This document shows, piece by piece, positions 43,988 to 55,178 of a stretch of DNA of 64,000 nucleotides. This stretch comes from Clonostachys chloroleuca (lineage: Eukaryota > Ascomycota > Sordariomycetes > Hypocreales > Bionectriaceae). The notes below the pieces were generated by a model. It had not been told where the DNA came from. It did no database searches and was given only the letters and a program-made list of their open reading frames with translations. The translations under genes were made by a program, and so were the position numbers. The stretch covers positions 682,001 through 746,000 of the forward strand of contig JBANAY010000001.1 of assembly GCA_037952775.1 (NCBI GenBank), written 5' to 3'. The stretch's first letter is position 1. Every line of letters starts with the position of its first letter.

Positions 43988-46197
43988 ATGTCTGACACAT
44001 TCAACTTTCCTTTTGCCCTCCCTGTTACCCTCTCTCTTGACTCGCTGCCCCCTCTAGAGGCACGATTCGATGATGCCATTGTTATCCTTATTGTCACCAT
44101 CTTGTTCACGTACAACTACTGGATCCCGTTCTTCCGGGAATCAATTCACCCTCCCCATTCCTGGCTTAATTCTGTGCCACAGGCAAATGGTGACCGCACT
44201 TCATCAAGACAGCAAAAGGAAGACGAAAGGCGAGCTGCCTATGTATTTGAACAACAGGTATGGATTGATTTTACTGATACTAGATTTGAAACGGAAAACT
44301 AACATAGTCTGTGGTCGTCTAGAAACTTGACTTTCTTGTATTCTGGGGTAGCCAGAGCGGCAGAGCTGAAATTATTGCGAGGCAATTTGCAAAGAGTCTC
44401 CAGGACCGTTTCGGTCTGCGAACTCTTGCTGCGGACCTAGACGACTTTGACCACGCTCACCTCTCCCAGCTCACGGAGAATCATCTCTGTGCATTCATCG
44501 TTTCGACATATGGCGATGGAGACCCCCCTGATGGTGCCAACGGTCTGTGGACGGTCCTCCACAAAGAGAAATCCACCGGAAGCCTCTCCAAGCTCCGCTA
44601 TGTCATGTTCGGTCTAGGTAATTCTAACTATCGGCTATTCAACCAAGTTGCCATCACCATCGATGGTCTTTTGCAGAAGCATGGTGCTTCTCGCTTTGGT
44701 AGTCTAGGTGCCGGCGATGATGCTCAGGGAGATACTGAGAACGGCTTTCTCCTATGGAGACAAGAAGTGCAGTCTGAGCTGCAGCGAATCTTGGGGTGGA
44801 AAGAGCAAAAAGTGGTTTACCACCCATCTTTCAAAATCGAGGAACAACCTGATCTCTCGACTGACGGCATTCACGTTGGTGAGCCCGTCCCCCATACCTC
44901 TTCAAAGCAAGGCGCCGTCACGCCCCTCAACACAGCTGCAACTGTAAAGGAGGTGTACAAATTATGGGAGGATAGCGAGAGGCTGTGTCTCCATGTCGAC
45001 CTCGATCTTGGATCCAACCGTGAACTCAAGTACAAGACCGGTGATCATTTGGCTGTCTGGGCTTCCAACCCTGACCACGAGGTCAATCAGCTGCTTCAGA
45101 GCTTGGGACTCTCATCAAAGAAGAACGTCCCAATTACCATTAGCGAGATCCAGGAGGGCGGTTACGGCAAGATCCCCTTTCCTACGCCCACTACCTTCGA
45201 GGCACTCTTCCGCAACTATCTCGAGATCAGCGGCAAGCTTTCCATGGATCTCGTCCACGCTATCGCAGAATTTGCGCCTTCCGAGGAGGTTCGAAGTGTA
45301 CTAAATCGTATCGGCACCGATGCTGAAGAGTTCAAGAGCAACATTCTTGCAGCCCAACTGACGCTGGGAGGACTCTTAAAACAACTGGATCCCACATCCA
45401 CCTGGGCCATCCCTGTGTCATTCCTCATGGAGCGCCTGAAGCCAATGCAGCCCAGATACTACTCAATTTCGTCATCGGCCGTGGTTCAGCCACGTGTGGC
45501 TTCAATCACTGTCGTGGTAACTAAGCCTAAGCCTGGCAAGACGCCTACGAACACTTGTGAAGGATTGGCGACCGGCTACCTCTGGGCCGTGGAGCGATCT
45601 GTTAACAAATCCGCAACGCCACCTGGCCTTCCAAACTACGCCGTGGGTGGGCCTCGTGGAGTCCTAGCCGGTGGCAAAGTATTCTCAAACACAATTCAAA
45701 GCACGTTCAAGCTTCCACTCAAGGGCTCAGCTCCAATCATTATGGTTGGCGCAGGTACTGGTGTGGCTCCCTTTAGGGCCTTCGTACAGGAGCGTGTGCA
45801 GAGAAAGGAGTTTGGCCAAGAAGTTGGCAAGACACTGCTCCTCATGGGTTTCCGCAATTCTGCCAATGACTACATCTACAAGGATAATTGGGCCGAGTGG
45901 CAGCAGAGTCTTGGCTCCGATGTCTTCAGTTATCATACCGCATTTAGCCGAGACATCAAGGGAAAGAAGATGTACGTCCAAGATCTCCTTGAGCAGCAGG
46001 AGAGCGAGGTAATGGACCTCATGGAAGGTAGTGGATGCCGTTTCTACATCTGCGGTTCCGCGACTATGGCAAGGGGTGTTGTAGACAGCCTCGCTCAGAT
46101 GAAAAGCCGAAGGACTGGCTGCAGTCGCGAGGAGTCTTTGAAATGGGTCAAAGATTTGAGGAAATTTAATACTCTACTTGAGGATGTCTGGGGATAG
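43988..46197 (+). CDS. NADPH-cytochrome P450 reductase paralogue
   Basis: Two exons (43988-44257 and 44323-46197; intron GTATGG...GTCTAG, 65 bp) encode 714 residues. A membrane anchor lies near residues 25-50 (DDAIVILIVTILFTYNY). The FMN domain follows: FWGSQSGRAEIIARQF, STYGDGDPPDGA and FGLGNSNYRLFNQ. The FAD domain has RYYSISSSAV and GPRGVLAG. The NADPH domain has VGAGTGVAPFRAFVQER and CGSATMARGVV, ending ..LLEDVWG, where other CPRs end in an aromatic residue plus Ser. All three cofactor sites look complete. A housekeeping CPR is usually a lone gene, so this copy next to a P450 is likely a dedicated partner delivering electrons from NADPH. Confidence 0.92.
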
Positions 46198-47434
46198 ATA
46201 AGAAGGATTGAGTTCAGAATGCTAATAAAATTAAATAATAAAATACATATTTGAGAAAGAAATGTGTTCTGTGAACTTGCCAAAATGTTGACCATCATTT
46301 ATCCCCTACTTGTTGAAAGTAGTACTCTCTAGCCATGTTTCTCACCTATACTTGCCCCTTAGACAAAGTATACCAAGATTTCTCCCATAGATATAATACT
46401 TAGGATATATAGCTGAAACTTCCGCGTACCTAAGCGGGATACTTCTTTACTTGGAAAAGAAAGGGTTTAATTTATTTAAATAGTTTTCTCCCTTGTCTTG
46501 TGACATGTTGTATGCAGTAATACATGGAATACAACCAATTACCAGAAGCTAAGCCTCTCTATTATTCACCTATGCCTAGACAGCACTTATCCTACATGTT
46601 CCTTTGCTCAGTCTGATTTCAGAAATATTGTCGCGGCAAAAAGAACATCAGTGAATCTACCTACAGGAATAGTGAAACAGACGAGGAGTGCAGATCCGTC
46701 GCTCAGGCGAAATTGTATTACTAATTTCGAAATCCCACTATCTCTGTTTGTGATTACAATGTCTTGAAGACATCATTATGTTGGGATACCGGCTCTGGCA
46801 TGTTCTATTATTATCTATAAATTTATACTCGAACTGTCTTCCGTATAAGTTAATAGCTGCTTTTGAAAATATTGCGTGATATTACATTTTCGGCCAAAAT
46901 AGTACCTGCAGGACCGACTCTTTATCGCTCTTTATACTATAAACCGATATAGCTACAGCTCATCCTACAAGAGCTGTTTTACGTTATAGGTTGCCAGCAA
47001 CATTAAGCGCTGTGCAAAATTGTTTTCTGTAAATGGAGCATGTTGCTAACAACCTCAGCTTTCCTGATTTCTGCAGGTTGCTGGCGACCATTAGCTTTCC
47101 TGGTGAAATTAACAGTAACTCACATGCTACAAGGGCCAGAAACGGTCCTTGGATATAGAAGGAGAAGCAAACTGCAGATCGCAAGAGCTCCATCAATCAT
47201 ACACAAAGCCGAACACACGGCCCTCCCTGGGGAATATTTTCCAACATTTGCGAATTTTTGTACCTAATGATTTTCTACTCTCAACTAATTCTCCTGTCAA
47301 GCGGTTTTTCCTTCTCAGCGATCTTTCGGTCCTCAAATTCTCCGCACCCACGATTCTCCTGCGTCCACCAGGAGCACCAAGCAAGCCGCGATTGAAATAC
47401 TCGCCCGAGTGAATCGGCGACTTAGTCTTCAGTA
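46198..47434. other. Gene-free, AT-rich stretch
   Basis: About 1.2 kb between the 3' ends of the CPR and DUF6601 genes. Moderately AT-rich; no protein or RNA gene recognised. Confidence 0.4.
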
Positions 47435-48445
47435 CTAAGCTGAGCGTGATGACTCCTCGTCGTTCCGTATTTTGGCATGTCGTTTCCGTGTGGCAATGGA
47501 GCCATAGATTGTCACTAGTGAGGAAATTGGGGGGACCACGATGAACAACCCAATAAGCGCGGCGCATAGAATCATAGCGAATAGCGCGAATCCGTATGCG
47601 GCTTGTTGAAGATCGGGGTCTGGACTTTTAGAGCGTGCTGATATTGACAGATTGAAAGCCGACAGAATAATAACAATGACACCAAACGCTGACACTGCGT
47701 TATTGTACTGGTCCATGTAAGGCACATAGCTTTCGGTCAAGGCGTGGGGGAAACCCTGAAGGATGCTAGATACGGAAAAGTCATAAGGCGAATATCGGTA
47801 AATGGTATCGAGCCGATTTAACCGCAACTCGCCATATTGGAACCGTGTGTCCATGATATTTGAGTCGTTGGGGTTGAGATTTGGTAGAATTGTACGGGTA
47901 AATTCTGTCCAAGCTCGGTAGTCCAAGTTGACATTGACCAGATTGCATTCTTGTGCCACCTGTAGATCATGACCAAAGCGAATGAGACCACAATAAGAGT
48001 ACAGAAGCCCGCACGCTGCTCGGTGTAATTCAGGTTCGCAGGATATATGAGCCTCCCAGAAATCGTAATTGAGCAGAAAGTCCGGGAGTGGTTTGATCAA
48101 GATTCTCGATTTCGCCCAAACTAGATGAAGATCCAGCTCTTCCGCAATTACAATTTCGCGGCGCAAGAACTTCTGGTAATACAAGGAGCGTGGAGCTCCA
48201 TGGACGGCGATTAGCCACAGCATCTTGCGTATGGCATTGAATCGAGAAAGATCGAAAAAAGCGCTTAAAAATCTGTGCACCTCATTTCTATGCTCAACTC
48301 TCAATGGCTGCAATTCCCTCGCTTGGGGAGATATATCGGTGAATGCCGCAGGGAGGACTAGGTCCTCCTGAGCAATTAAGGAAGAAGTCGGTGGGAACGG
48401 GGGCTTGTATGCTGGCAACGCGATATTATTCCCGGATTTGTCCAT
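47435..48445 (-). CDS. DUF6601-type fungal membrane protein
   Basis: A single exon of 336 residues from MDKSGNNIALPAYKPPFPPT. The middle holds the family pattern: NAIRKMLWLIAVHGAPRSLY, REIVIAEELDLHLVW, RILIKPLPDFLLNYDFW and LHRAACGLLYSYCGLIRF. Later come SYVPYMDQYNNAVSAF and two membrane helices (about residues 250-270 and 290-315), followed by a basic tail. I recognise this as the uncharacterised fungal DUF6601 family; function is unknown, and a membrane location with the N-terminal domain in the cytosol is inferred. The frame is uninterrupted. Confidence 0.8.
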   Translation of the reverse strand: MDKSGNNIALPAYKPPFPPTSSLIAQEDLVLPAAFTDISPQARELQPLRVEHRNEVHRFLSAFFDLSRFNAIRKMLWLIAVHGAPRSLYYQKFLRREIVIAEELDLHLVWAKSRILIKPLPDFLLNYDFWEAHISCEPELHRAACGLLYSYCGLIRFGHDLQVAQECNLVNVNLDYRAWTEFTRTILPNLNPNDSNIMDTRFQYGELRLNRLDTIYRYSPYDFSVSSILQGFPHALTESYVPYMDQYNNAVSAFGVIVIILSAFNLSISARSKSPDPDLQQAAYGFALFAMILCAALIGLFIVVPPISSLVTIYGSIATRKRHAKIRNDEESSRSA

Positions 48446-50446
48446 ATAGAATTAGTATGACAGCGGTTGCGGGGGAAAAAATTGGAGTTGCAATAAACTT
48501 TGTCCAAGGCTCTTTCGAGATTAGAGAATGCCGGGGACGATGTTGAGTCTTTGAGTGATGGCGCAATTGATGTTTTATGGACTCTTAGAGATTGGTATCT
48601 GAACACATTATGACTTAATGATTTGTGCCAAATATTTCATGGCAATGATTGCAACTTCTGTATGATCTTTCAAGGTTAGGAGATGTTCAACGAGGGAGAG
48701 TGTGTGTATGTTGCAATGGTGACATAGTCTGTGACGTTGAATATGGGTATATCCTGCTCGTTCTGGTCGTAAAGATTTACTTAGACTGCGATCTCAGCGA
48801 TCAGAAGCATCCTCCGGCGAATGACTGCATCATAGACTTAACAAGGGCTCGTGCAACGGTCAAGTTTCGGTAGGTGCATGCGCACCACAATTAACATGAT
48901 GCCATGATGAAGACATCACCCCGCACGCTATATCCAGCAGATAGAGGTACATTTGGCACGAGAATACGAGAGTATAGGTAAGCCTGTTACAATGAGCATT
49001 TGTGCTCTCCTCGTGAACCGTTTCATCGCGTGAACTCAAACGTCACTCTAGTCTCACAGAAATCCAGCGTTTCACGCTTACAATGGCAATCTGACAAGCA
49101 GCAGGATTAGTTGCTGTTTTATTGTATACCAGAATACATTTTATTTACTCTGATAGGCTTTCCATTTGCAGACATAATATTACGGCTGATCCCAGAGACA
49201 TCGCTGATTCCGATGACAGCAACTAATTTTTTTTTCTCTCGGATTTCAGTTTCGGTAGAGTATTTAGGCTTGATAGAGCGTACTTTGCTTCATTGTGTAC
49301 GACGAACAGTATACTGTTCAACCGAGAGCGTGGTTCTTGTCGTTCGCAGCTCGTTTCTCTGCCTCGCGGGCGGCAAAGCCTTGAGAAAGCTCGCGTGACC
49401 GTGCGGGTTGTTCGCTGCCATTTAGTTAGGGCGGTAGGTTGCTAAAAGATAAAGACGACACTATGCGGGGGAAAAGGGAGGAGGGAGAGACGCAGGATTG
49501 TTGCTACATACAGAGCCAAAGCAGCCCGTTGCTACCAACATCGTGGGAAGGGACAGGCCCGTTCAAGGGCCACAGAGAGCGCCCCTGGAATGTGCTTTGC
49601 ATGTGCCATTATCGAAGCGGGGGCTTGCCAGGCCCCAACAACAAGTACAGAGTACCTTTCTCTCTTAACCCAAACCTCAGTCGCCAGCTAAAATGGCGGC
49701 AAAAAGCCACTGGTTCTTCCTAATTCTTACTTCACAGCTTTTGCGTCATGAAATTTCACTGAGCCTTTGTCAACACCCTCTTACGCCAGAAGAAATCCAT
49801 TCTAAAAAAGCCTAGTCGTTTCTTCTTTCTCTATCGATGATCTAGTACCTAATCGCTGGCTACAGGTATCGAAATTTAGCGCTAACACTGTAAACATAGT
49901 TGTTCCCACTTTAGTACTGAGTCTCCTTTGTGAAACTTATCTATAGGCCATTGATGGAATTTTTCATACTGTAATAAACTCTTATTATCGCACCTGTTTA
50001 ACCTTGATAGCCATGTTTAAGCCCCATTAATGGCTTAATGTGACGTATTTAGCTTGGGCTTATACTATATGAGTGGCGTAGCTAGATAAGTAGCTGAGTC
50101 TGCAATGCCCCGACATAGAGAAGTTATATTAGTCTTGGTATTCGCTATGTGAGAGCCTTTGAATGCAGTTCCAATGTTGGGCTCCACAGGTTCTAATACA
50201 ATAATAAATATCGCTGAATGTTTCGAAGGATGCTGTCATAGGTGCAATTTGACCTGTTCCCCAGTTAGCGGGAGATGGTAAGAAAGCTTGTTCGCAGTCA
50301 CATCGACCCACTGAGGGCCATTGGCCCTGATTCCCTCTTCCTGATTCTAGCTAACGTTTCTCCTCTGCCTATGGGAGCGCTATGCTGTCATTTGAGGTCA
50401 GGCGACCTAATGCTGTGACGTTTGCCTCTGACAACTAAACAGGTCA
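48446..50446. other. Gene-poor stretch, no supported gene
   Basis: About 2 kb upstream of the DUF6601 gene. Several short open frames (for example 48649-48873, 49111-49398, 49439-49723) have no homology-like motifs. It includes the promoter of the DUF6601 gene in its first few hundred bases. Confidence 0.4.
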
Positions 50447-50600
50447 TCGCGTCAGAATGTCGTCCCTGGGCAGCTCGCGTCAGGCTGTCGTCATTGAGCA
50501 GCTCGCGTCAGAATGTCGTCCCTGAGCAGCTCGCGTCAGAATGTCGTCCCTGAGCAGCTCGCGTCAGAATATCGTCACTAAGCAGCTCGCGCGTTAGAAT
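50447..50600 (+). repeat. Minisatellite, 28-bp unit, about 5.5 copies
   Basis: The word TCGCGTCAG(A/G) recurs at 50447, 50475, 50503, 50531 and 50559, then as TCGCGCGTTAG at 50587, exactly 28 bases apart. The unit reads TCGCGTCAGAATGTCGTCCC then TGAGCAGC. The second copy differs most (GGCTGTCGTCATTG) and the last two are more degenerate. Confidence 0.93.
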
Positions 50601-50753
50601 GTTTGCCGCATCCAACAGATAGATAATGCGTGGTAAATATCAATTTGCCTTGCTATCTGGGTCTATAATAGATCACTGTGCCGGTCCTTCTGACATGGTT
50701 GTTACTCAACCTTAAATACCTAATTCTATCTTGCGACATAAACTTCTCTTACT

Positions 50754-51327
50754 ATGGCTTCAGGCAATTGGGTAAGTAATCTCCACTTTTGGAGGAACTA
50801 CTGTGTCCAAGTCCAACCAGTGCTAAAAGCCTCTGCAGCACAAGCCCGGCAACCAACAGGGCAACGATGCAGTACCGGAGTTCCGCGCTGAAGTGCATCC
50901 CAGAGGAGAGGCACCCGCGGAACACACTTTCAAGCCTAATCCTGTAGGCGAATTTCCTAGACAAGATACAAGTCCCGGCGCGGATACATCAGCCCTAACC
51001 CCACCCGAGATGCCTGGGGCTACTTCGAAAGACGTGCATACGGGATTTGGTTTGCCTCTTCAAGGATTAGAGAGCCGCGAGGTGAATCCTCAGCTTCCTG
51101 GGAAGAAGAGCACAGATCAACGGGCGCATACAAGAGGACGGAAGAAAGAAGAGACAGGGCTGGTAGGAGTTGGAGTGGAGCCGAAGAAGGATACTGTGAG
51201 AAGTAGGGGCTTAGACTTGCCCGAAGGGGTGGAAAGAGGATCGCGTGGAAAACATACCACGGATTGGCCTGGTGCAGAGGAAAGGCTTCCAGCATCGGCT
51301 GATGAAGTCGCTGCTGAACAGCACTAG
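50754..51327 (+). CDS. Conserved-looking small hydrophilic, disordered protein
   Basis: Two exons (50754-50771 and 50839-51327; intron GTAAGT...CTGCAG, 67 bp) encode 168 residues. The tiny first exon gives MASGNW and the second continues HKPGNQQGNDAVPEFRAEVH, then PRGEAPAEHTFKPNPVGEFP. The protein is rich in Pro, Gly, Glu and Lys with no membrane or signal segment, and is likely intrinsically disordered. I recall similar short ascomycete proteins starting M(A/S)SGNW with a Gly/Gln stretch, but no function is known to me. The splice signals and uninterrupted frame support a real gene. Confidence 0.62.
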
Positions 51328-51530
51328 GGTATCTCCTGGTTATTACTACACGTTAAATGCGAAAATGATACTTAGGGTTAAGTACGCAACAGCAGGCGCC
51401 AAAGTGCAAACTAACGTCGTTTAAACGACAAAACAATGAGTTTTTGCAAGCGATATAGAGTATTTCACTGCGGGCCCCAAGAACGGTCCAAGACGAGTAG
51501 CCGAGTTCTAGGAACTTATTAGTCTTATCC
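51328..51530. other. Intergenic
   Basis: 3' flank of the preceding gene, with TTTAAACGACAAAACAATG-type sequence; no gene. Confidence 0.3.
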
Positions 51531-52250
51531 CTAAGATACTCGATGTGTATATGCTTCCCACACCACCTTCCATGCCATTTTACCGTATCCTCGCCTCGTT
51601 CTCCTCAACAAGCTCACGCTTACGATCGCTATTCGTTGAGGCAGCGTCGTTCTTCTCCCGTATAGTTGTTTGCCTCAATATACTTCTTTGCGACCGGCTT
51701 CGCTTCATCTTGTGCGATGCTAGCGTCAATCGAAGCACCTCTGGAAGGCTGGTTACCATGCATTGTGACCCGTTGCGAGTGTCAGACGCTTGAGAAGTTT
51801 GTATTACCGAGATCTTTGAAATTATCGTGTAGTCGGGTTCTTGCTGATGTCGATCGTTGACCCATTTTGGGGCCTGAAAAGTTAGCTAAGCATAGAATAT
51901 TCCCTGGTAATACGGTAAGACATCCTCTTCGCATAGTTGGTCGATGACCTTGGTTTGGTCCTCTACTGCTCGATCAGTCTTGCAAGAGCCAGATTCTGAA
52001 GAACTTGTTAACGTACTGGGCCTCAACGCATTGACGCCGTGTGCAGTGCCCACCGCCGAGACTTCAGAGGAGCTATACCGCCTCTGATCTTCAGACTCGA
52101 ACTTCTTACTAAACCCAAGGTTTGAACGCGCGCTCTCGTGTGCCTTTTTTGGTGCGTTCCTGCACAGCAACTCTGATAACTTGGCAAAAGCGTCTCACTC
52201 AGCCGATCTTTTGGCAGCAAATAAACAACACGTACTAAGAGCATCGCATC
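51531..52250 (-). pseudogene. Probable decayed gene of unknown function
   Basis: The minus strand carries two protein-like stretches in nearby frames. The first is FSKKFESEDQRRYSSSEVSA onward to VEDQTKVIDQLCEEDVLPYY (52170-51886). The second runs from DLGNTNFSSV through HGNQPSRGASIDASIAQDEA and KPVAKKYIEANNYTGEERRC (about 51810-51625) and contains a TGA, then closely spaced TAG, TAA and TGA codons. The composition is unlike random sequence, while stops and frame changes rule out an intact gene. No family recognised. Confidence 0.3.
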
Positions 52251-54000
52251 CTTGACATGATATTGTCATTACACACAACAGAAACAAAACAGCTGCGCAG
52301 TGATATCACCGGTCAAGCTCTCACCATAAGACACAGGGTCATTAGATATGCAGACGCAACTGGTGCATGTGGTGTCGGAATTTGTCTAGGCAGCTCGCCT
52401 GTGCTCTCAAACTGATTACAGAGTTAATCGTAACGGAAGTGATCAAAGACGGCAGGCGATAACGCAGCATCTTCTGGAGGTGTAGGCAATACTGGGTTAG
52501 CGAGCCTCGTAGGTGTGGCTGGATGTATAGCTTGATGGAACTATACTATTCTGCGGATTTCAGAAGGCCTTACAAGGATCATGTACATTATCACTGGCTT
52601 CATCTACATTAGGTTTCGTCTTGCGATTAATCAGTCTACCCAGACAGATACCAATGCAAATTCTAGCGTAACGAAAGTGACATTGGACGCTCTTTACTCG
52701 AGCACCGATGACATCTACACCCCAGTCTAAATCCCGAAGATCAGCATTACGATACATTGAGTGCGCTGTGTGGCTTTATTTGACCACCTCGCAGACACCA
52801 GTACCCTATCAATGCTCGAAGCCGTCACCATAGTCTCAACCTGTCACGAAGAAAGGCAAACATCTCGTCGCGGCACATGCCAGAAGTGTCGGCCAGTCGA
52901 TTTCCAAAGCGGAGAGCATCGGCGGCGCGATGGTTCTCCGCCGGCCGACATCGTTGAACGGGACCTTCGTATACCAAAAGCATCGTAGGTTCGATCGGAT
53001 CCTGCGTACGGAGCGCGTGCTGCAACCGGCGATCTGGGCGATTTTATCAAATTCAAACTAACCAAGGATCAGGTATCGGGTCTGATTGTGCTGGGAAACA
53101 GCAAGGTTCGGTGCCATCGAGGGCTGATCGAAATGGCGTGTGTAGAGTCATTCCGTCTGTATTGGGAGACCAAACTAATATACTACATCAGGGAATGGCA
53201 GATTATCAAAGACATAAAACCGACGAGATACGACTGCTGTCTGATTTGCAATGTCGGTGAAATTCAGACACTGTTGAGCTGTCCGTCAAAGAGTATGTTT
53301 CTGAGCTAGGAGTGGATCATGCGCAACAAAATTTGGTCATACATGTTCCTGAGACTGATGGAAGGATGATGCAGAGGCTCACTTGCATCATCAGGTTGTG
53401 GAATTCAATTGCGGTCTATGAATGTTGGTATTAAGATGGCGGGAAAGATATGTTAGAATTGAAGGGCCAATTGCGACCCTATAGTAGGGAAGTACAAAGC
53501 ACTCAAGAAGCGTTTAGTCAAGTTGATTTTATTTGGTACTTAGGTGGATGAACTGCCTACTTTTGTCTATTTCTTTCCTTCAACTCTGGAAATACTAGTT
53601 GTTCTAATATCCAAAATAAACGGCCAGCACTAAAAAAACAAACTTGAACACTTCTGCTGTCGCCGGAACGGAGAAGAAATGAAATGAATCCCTTCTGTTA
53701 GACCTGAACCGCCGAGCCAGTCGCCTAGCTGACGAGATCCTTATATCACGTAAGGTTTCTAGGTTTCACGTTTTTGTATTTAAATCAGCTCCTAAATATG
53801 GTTCGATATAATTGGATTGATGGAGAATTTAGTACTCGGAAAAGTTAGCTTCATACCGAGTCATTTTTCAGAAGGTGTTGTCAACCTTTGGAACATGATC
53901 TTGCGGAAGAGGGCTGACTTCAAGCTTCTAGAGTACGGCAATTGAAGACAATCAAGGAACCATAATAATTCCTGATTGCAAATACCTCCTTCCGTAAGGA
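52251..54000. other. Gene-poor region with fragmentary coding-like stretches
   Basis: Short coding-like pieces appear on both strands (minus 52757-52560, MYRNADLRDLDWGVDVIGAR; plus 53015-53309, containing TGDLGDFIKFKLTKDQVSGL). None forms a full gene, and neighbouring frames are interrupted by stops. These may be remains of genes or transposons; I cannot assign them. Confidence 0.3.
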
Positions 54001-55178
54001 ATGTCAAGAGAACCCCGAGAATGAGGAGGCTCCGCGCGGTATCTTGGACATCTTTCGTTATATTAGCTCACCTGACATTACGATTCTCAAAAATCACCCC
54101 GAAGATGCTGCGAAATGCACACCGCAATATGCCCACCGCATAGATAAGATGCCCCTGCGTTGTGGATAATTGGACGTCGATCAGCGATACACCTTGCTTG
54201 ATCAGGATCCCCTTTTTTGAACGAACTTTCTCCAAATTCTGGGGTTGGGATAAATGAACAAATGAAAATTGGCACTAACCCCGCAAATTAAAGAGTGTCT
54301 CGACCGCACCCTCCTATCTTAGCTCAGTTGTGATGTTAGGTCCAGAATACCTAGTGCCAGCTGGAGGATGATTCGTGGTGGGGGTGGGCGAGGATCACAA
54401 CTTGCGGAAGCCTGGGTTTCCCTGATAACGAGATCCGTCAGACAATGACATAATCTCGCATCCTGGCTAGTGGTAATTGTCGAGGCCTCGGTCCTCTGAT
54501 GTGACACGAATCCATCCGAACTCTACATCCATGGCAACACCAGACTGAGGCCACTGGCCAGCCACTGCCATCATTTGCCGGGAAATCAGATGCCAGCCTC
54601 CACCGACAGGACGGATCAGCCGAAGGTGACCCCGAGCAGGTTAAACTGCGTCAAACAGGCCCCAATGGCGGGCGTACAGATGACGATTCACTGCCCGAGT
54701 CTAGACCCCCGTGCTACTCACCCGCCAAGAAATCTGGGCAGCTTGGCATGCTAACGACTTCTATCATAGCGTTGCAGTTGAACTCGACTTAGTGAGCAAT
54801 GAAGTCGCGTCGCGGCGTGAGCCGCACCCTCCCCTAGATCTGGTGCTAGAGCCAGAGAGGCATCCAGCAGAACTAGGACGGGCGGAAGCCGATTCATTGT
54901 TTCGCTACACAGCCTCAGTTCAGTCACCGAGGAGGCCTCTAGCCTGCCCCTAGTGCCCAGTAGCAGACACATTCGTGGGCTTTGGTTGGGTGGTCACAAG
55001 ATGACGGCGGACCCTGCACATCACTGCCTATCACATCACATCATTCACACAGCTTCCCCTCTTTTGCGCAGACCACCACCCCGGTGGCGAATCAGGAAGA
55101 TGGGAGGATATCAAGGTTCTATTAATTAAGCATAATAATGCTGACTGATTGGCCCTCCGGGAGGCCTGCCACGCTCGC
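54001..55178. other. Gene-free stretch
   Basis: Downstream flank of the USP-like gene; no supported gene. Confidence 0.35.

Noticed and set aside
52975..53010. SLNGTFVY resembling the end of an FHA domain on the plus strand
   Set aside because: Only one short match, with stops close by and no preceding FHA strands; too weak to call.
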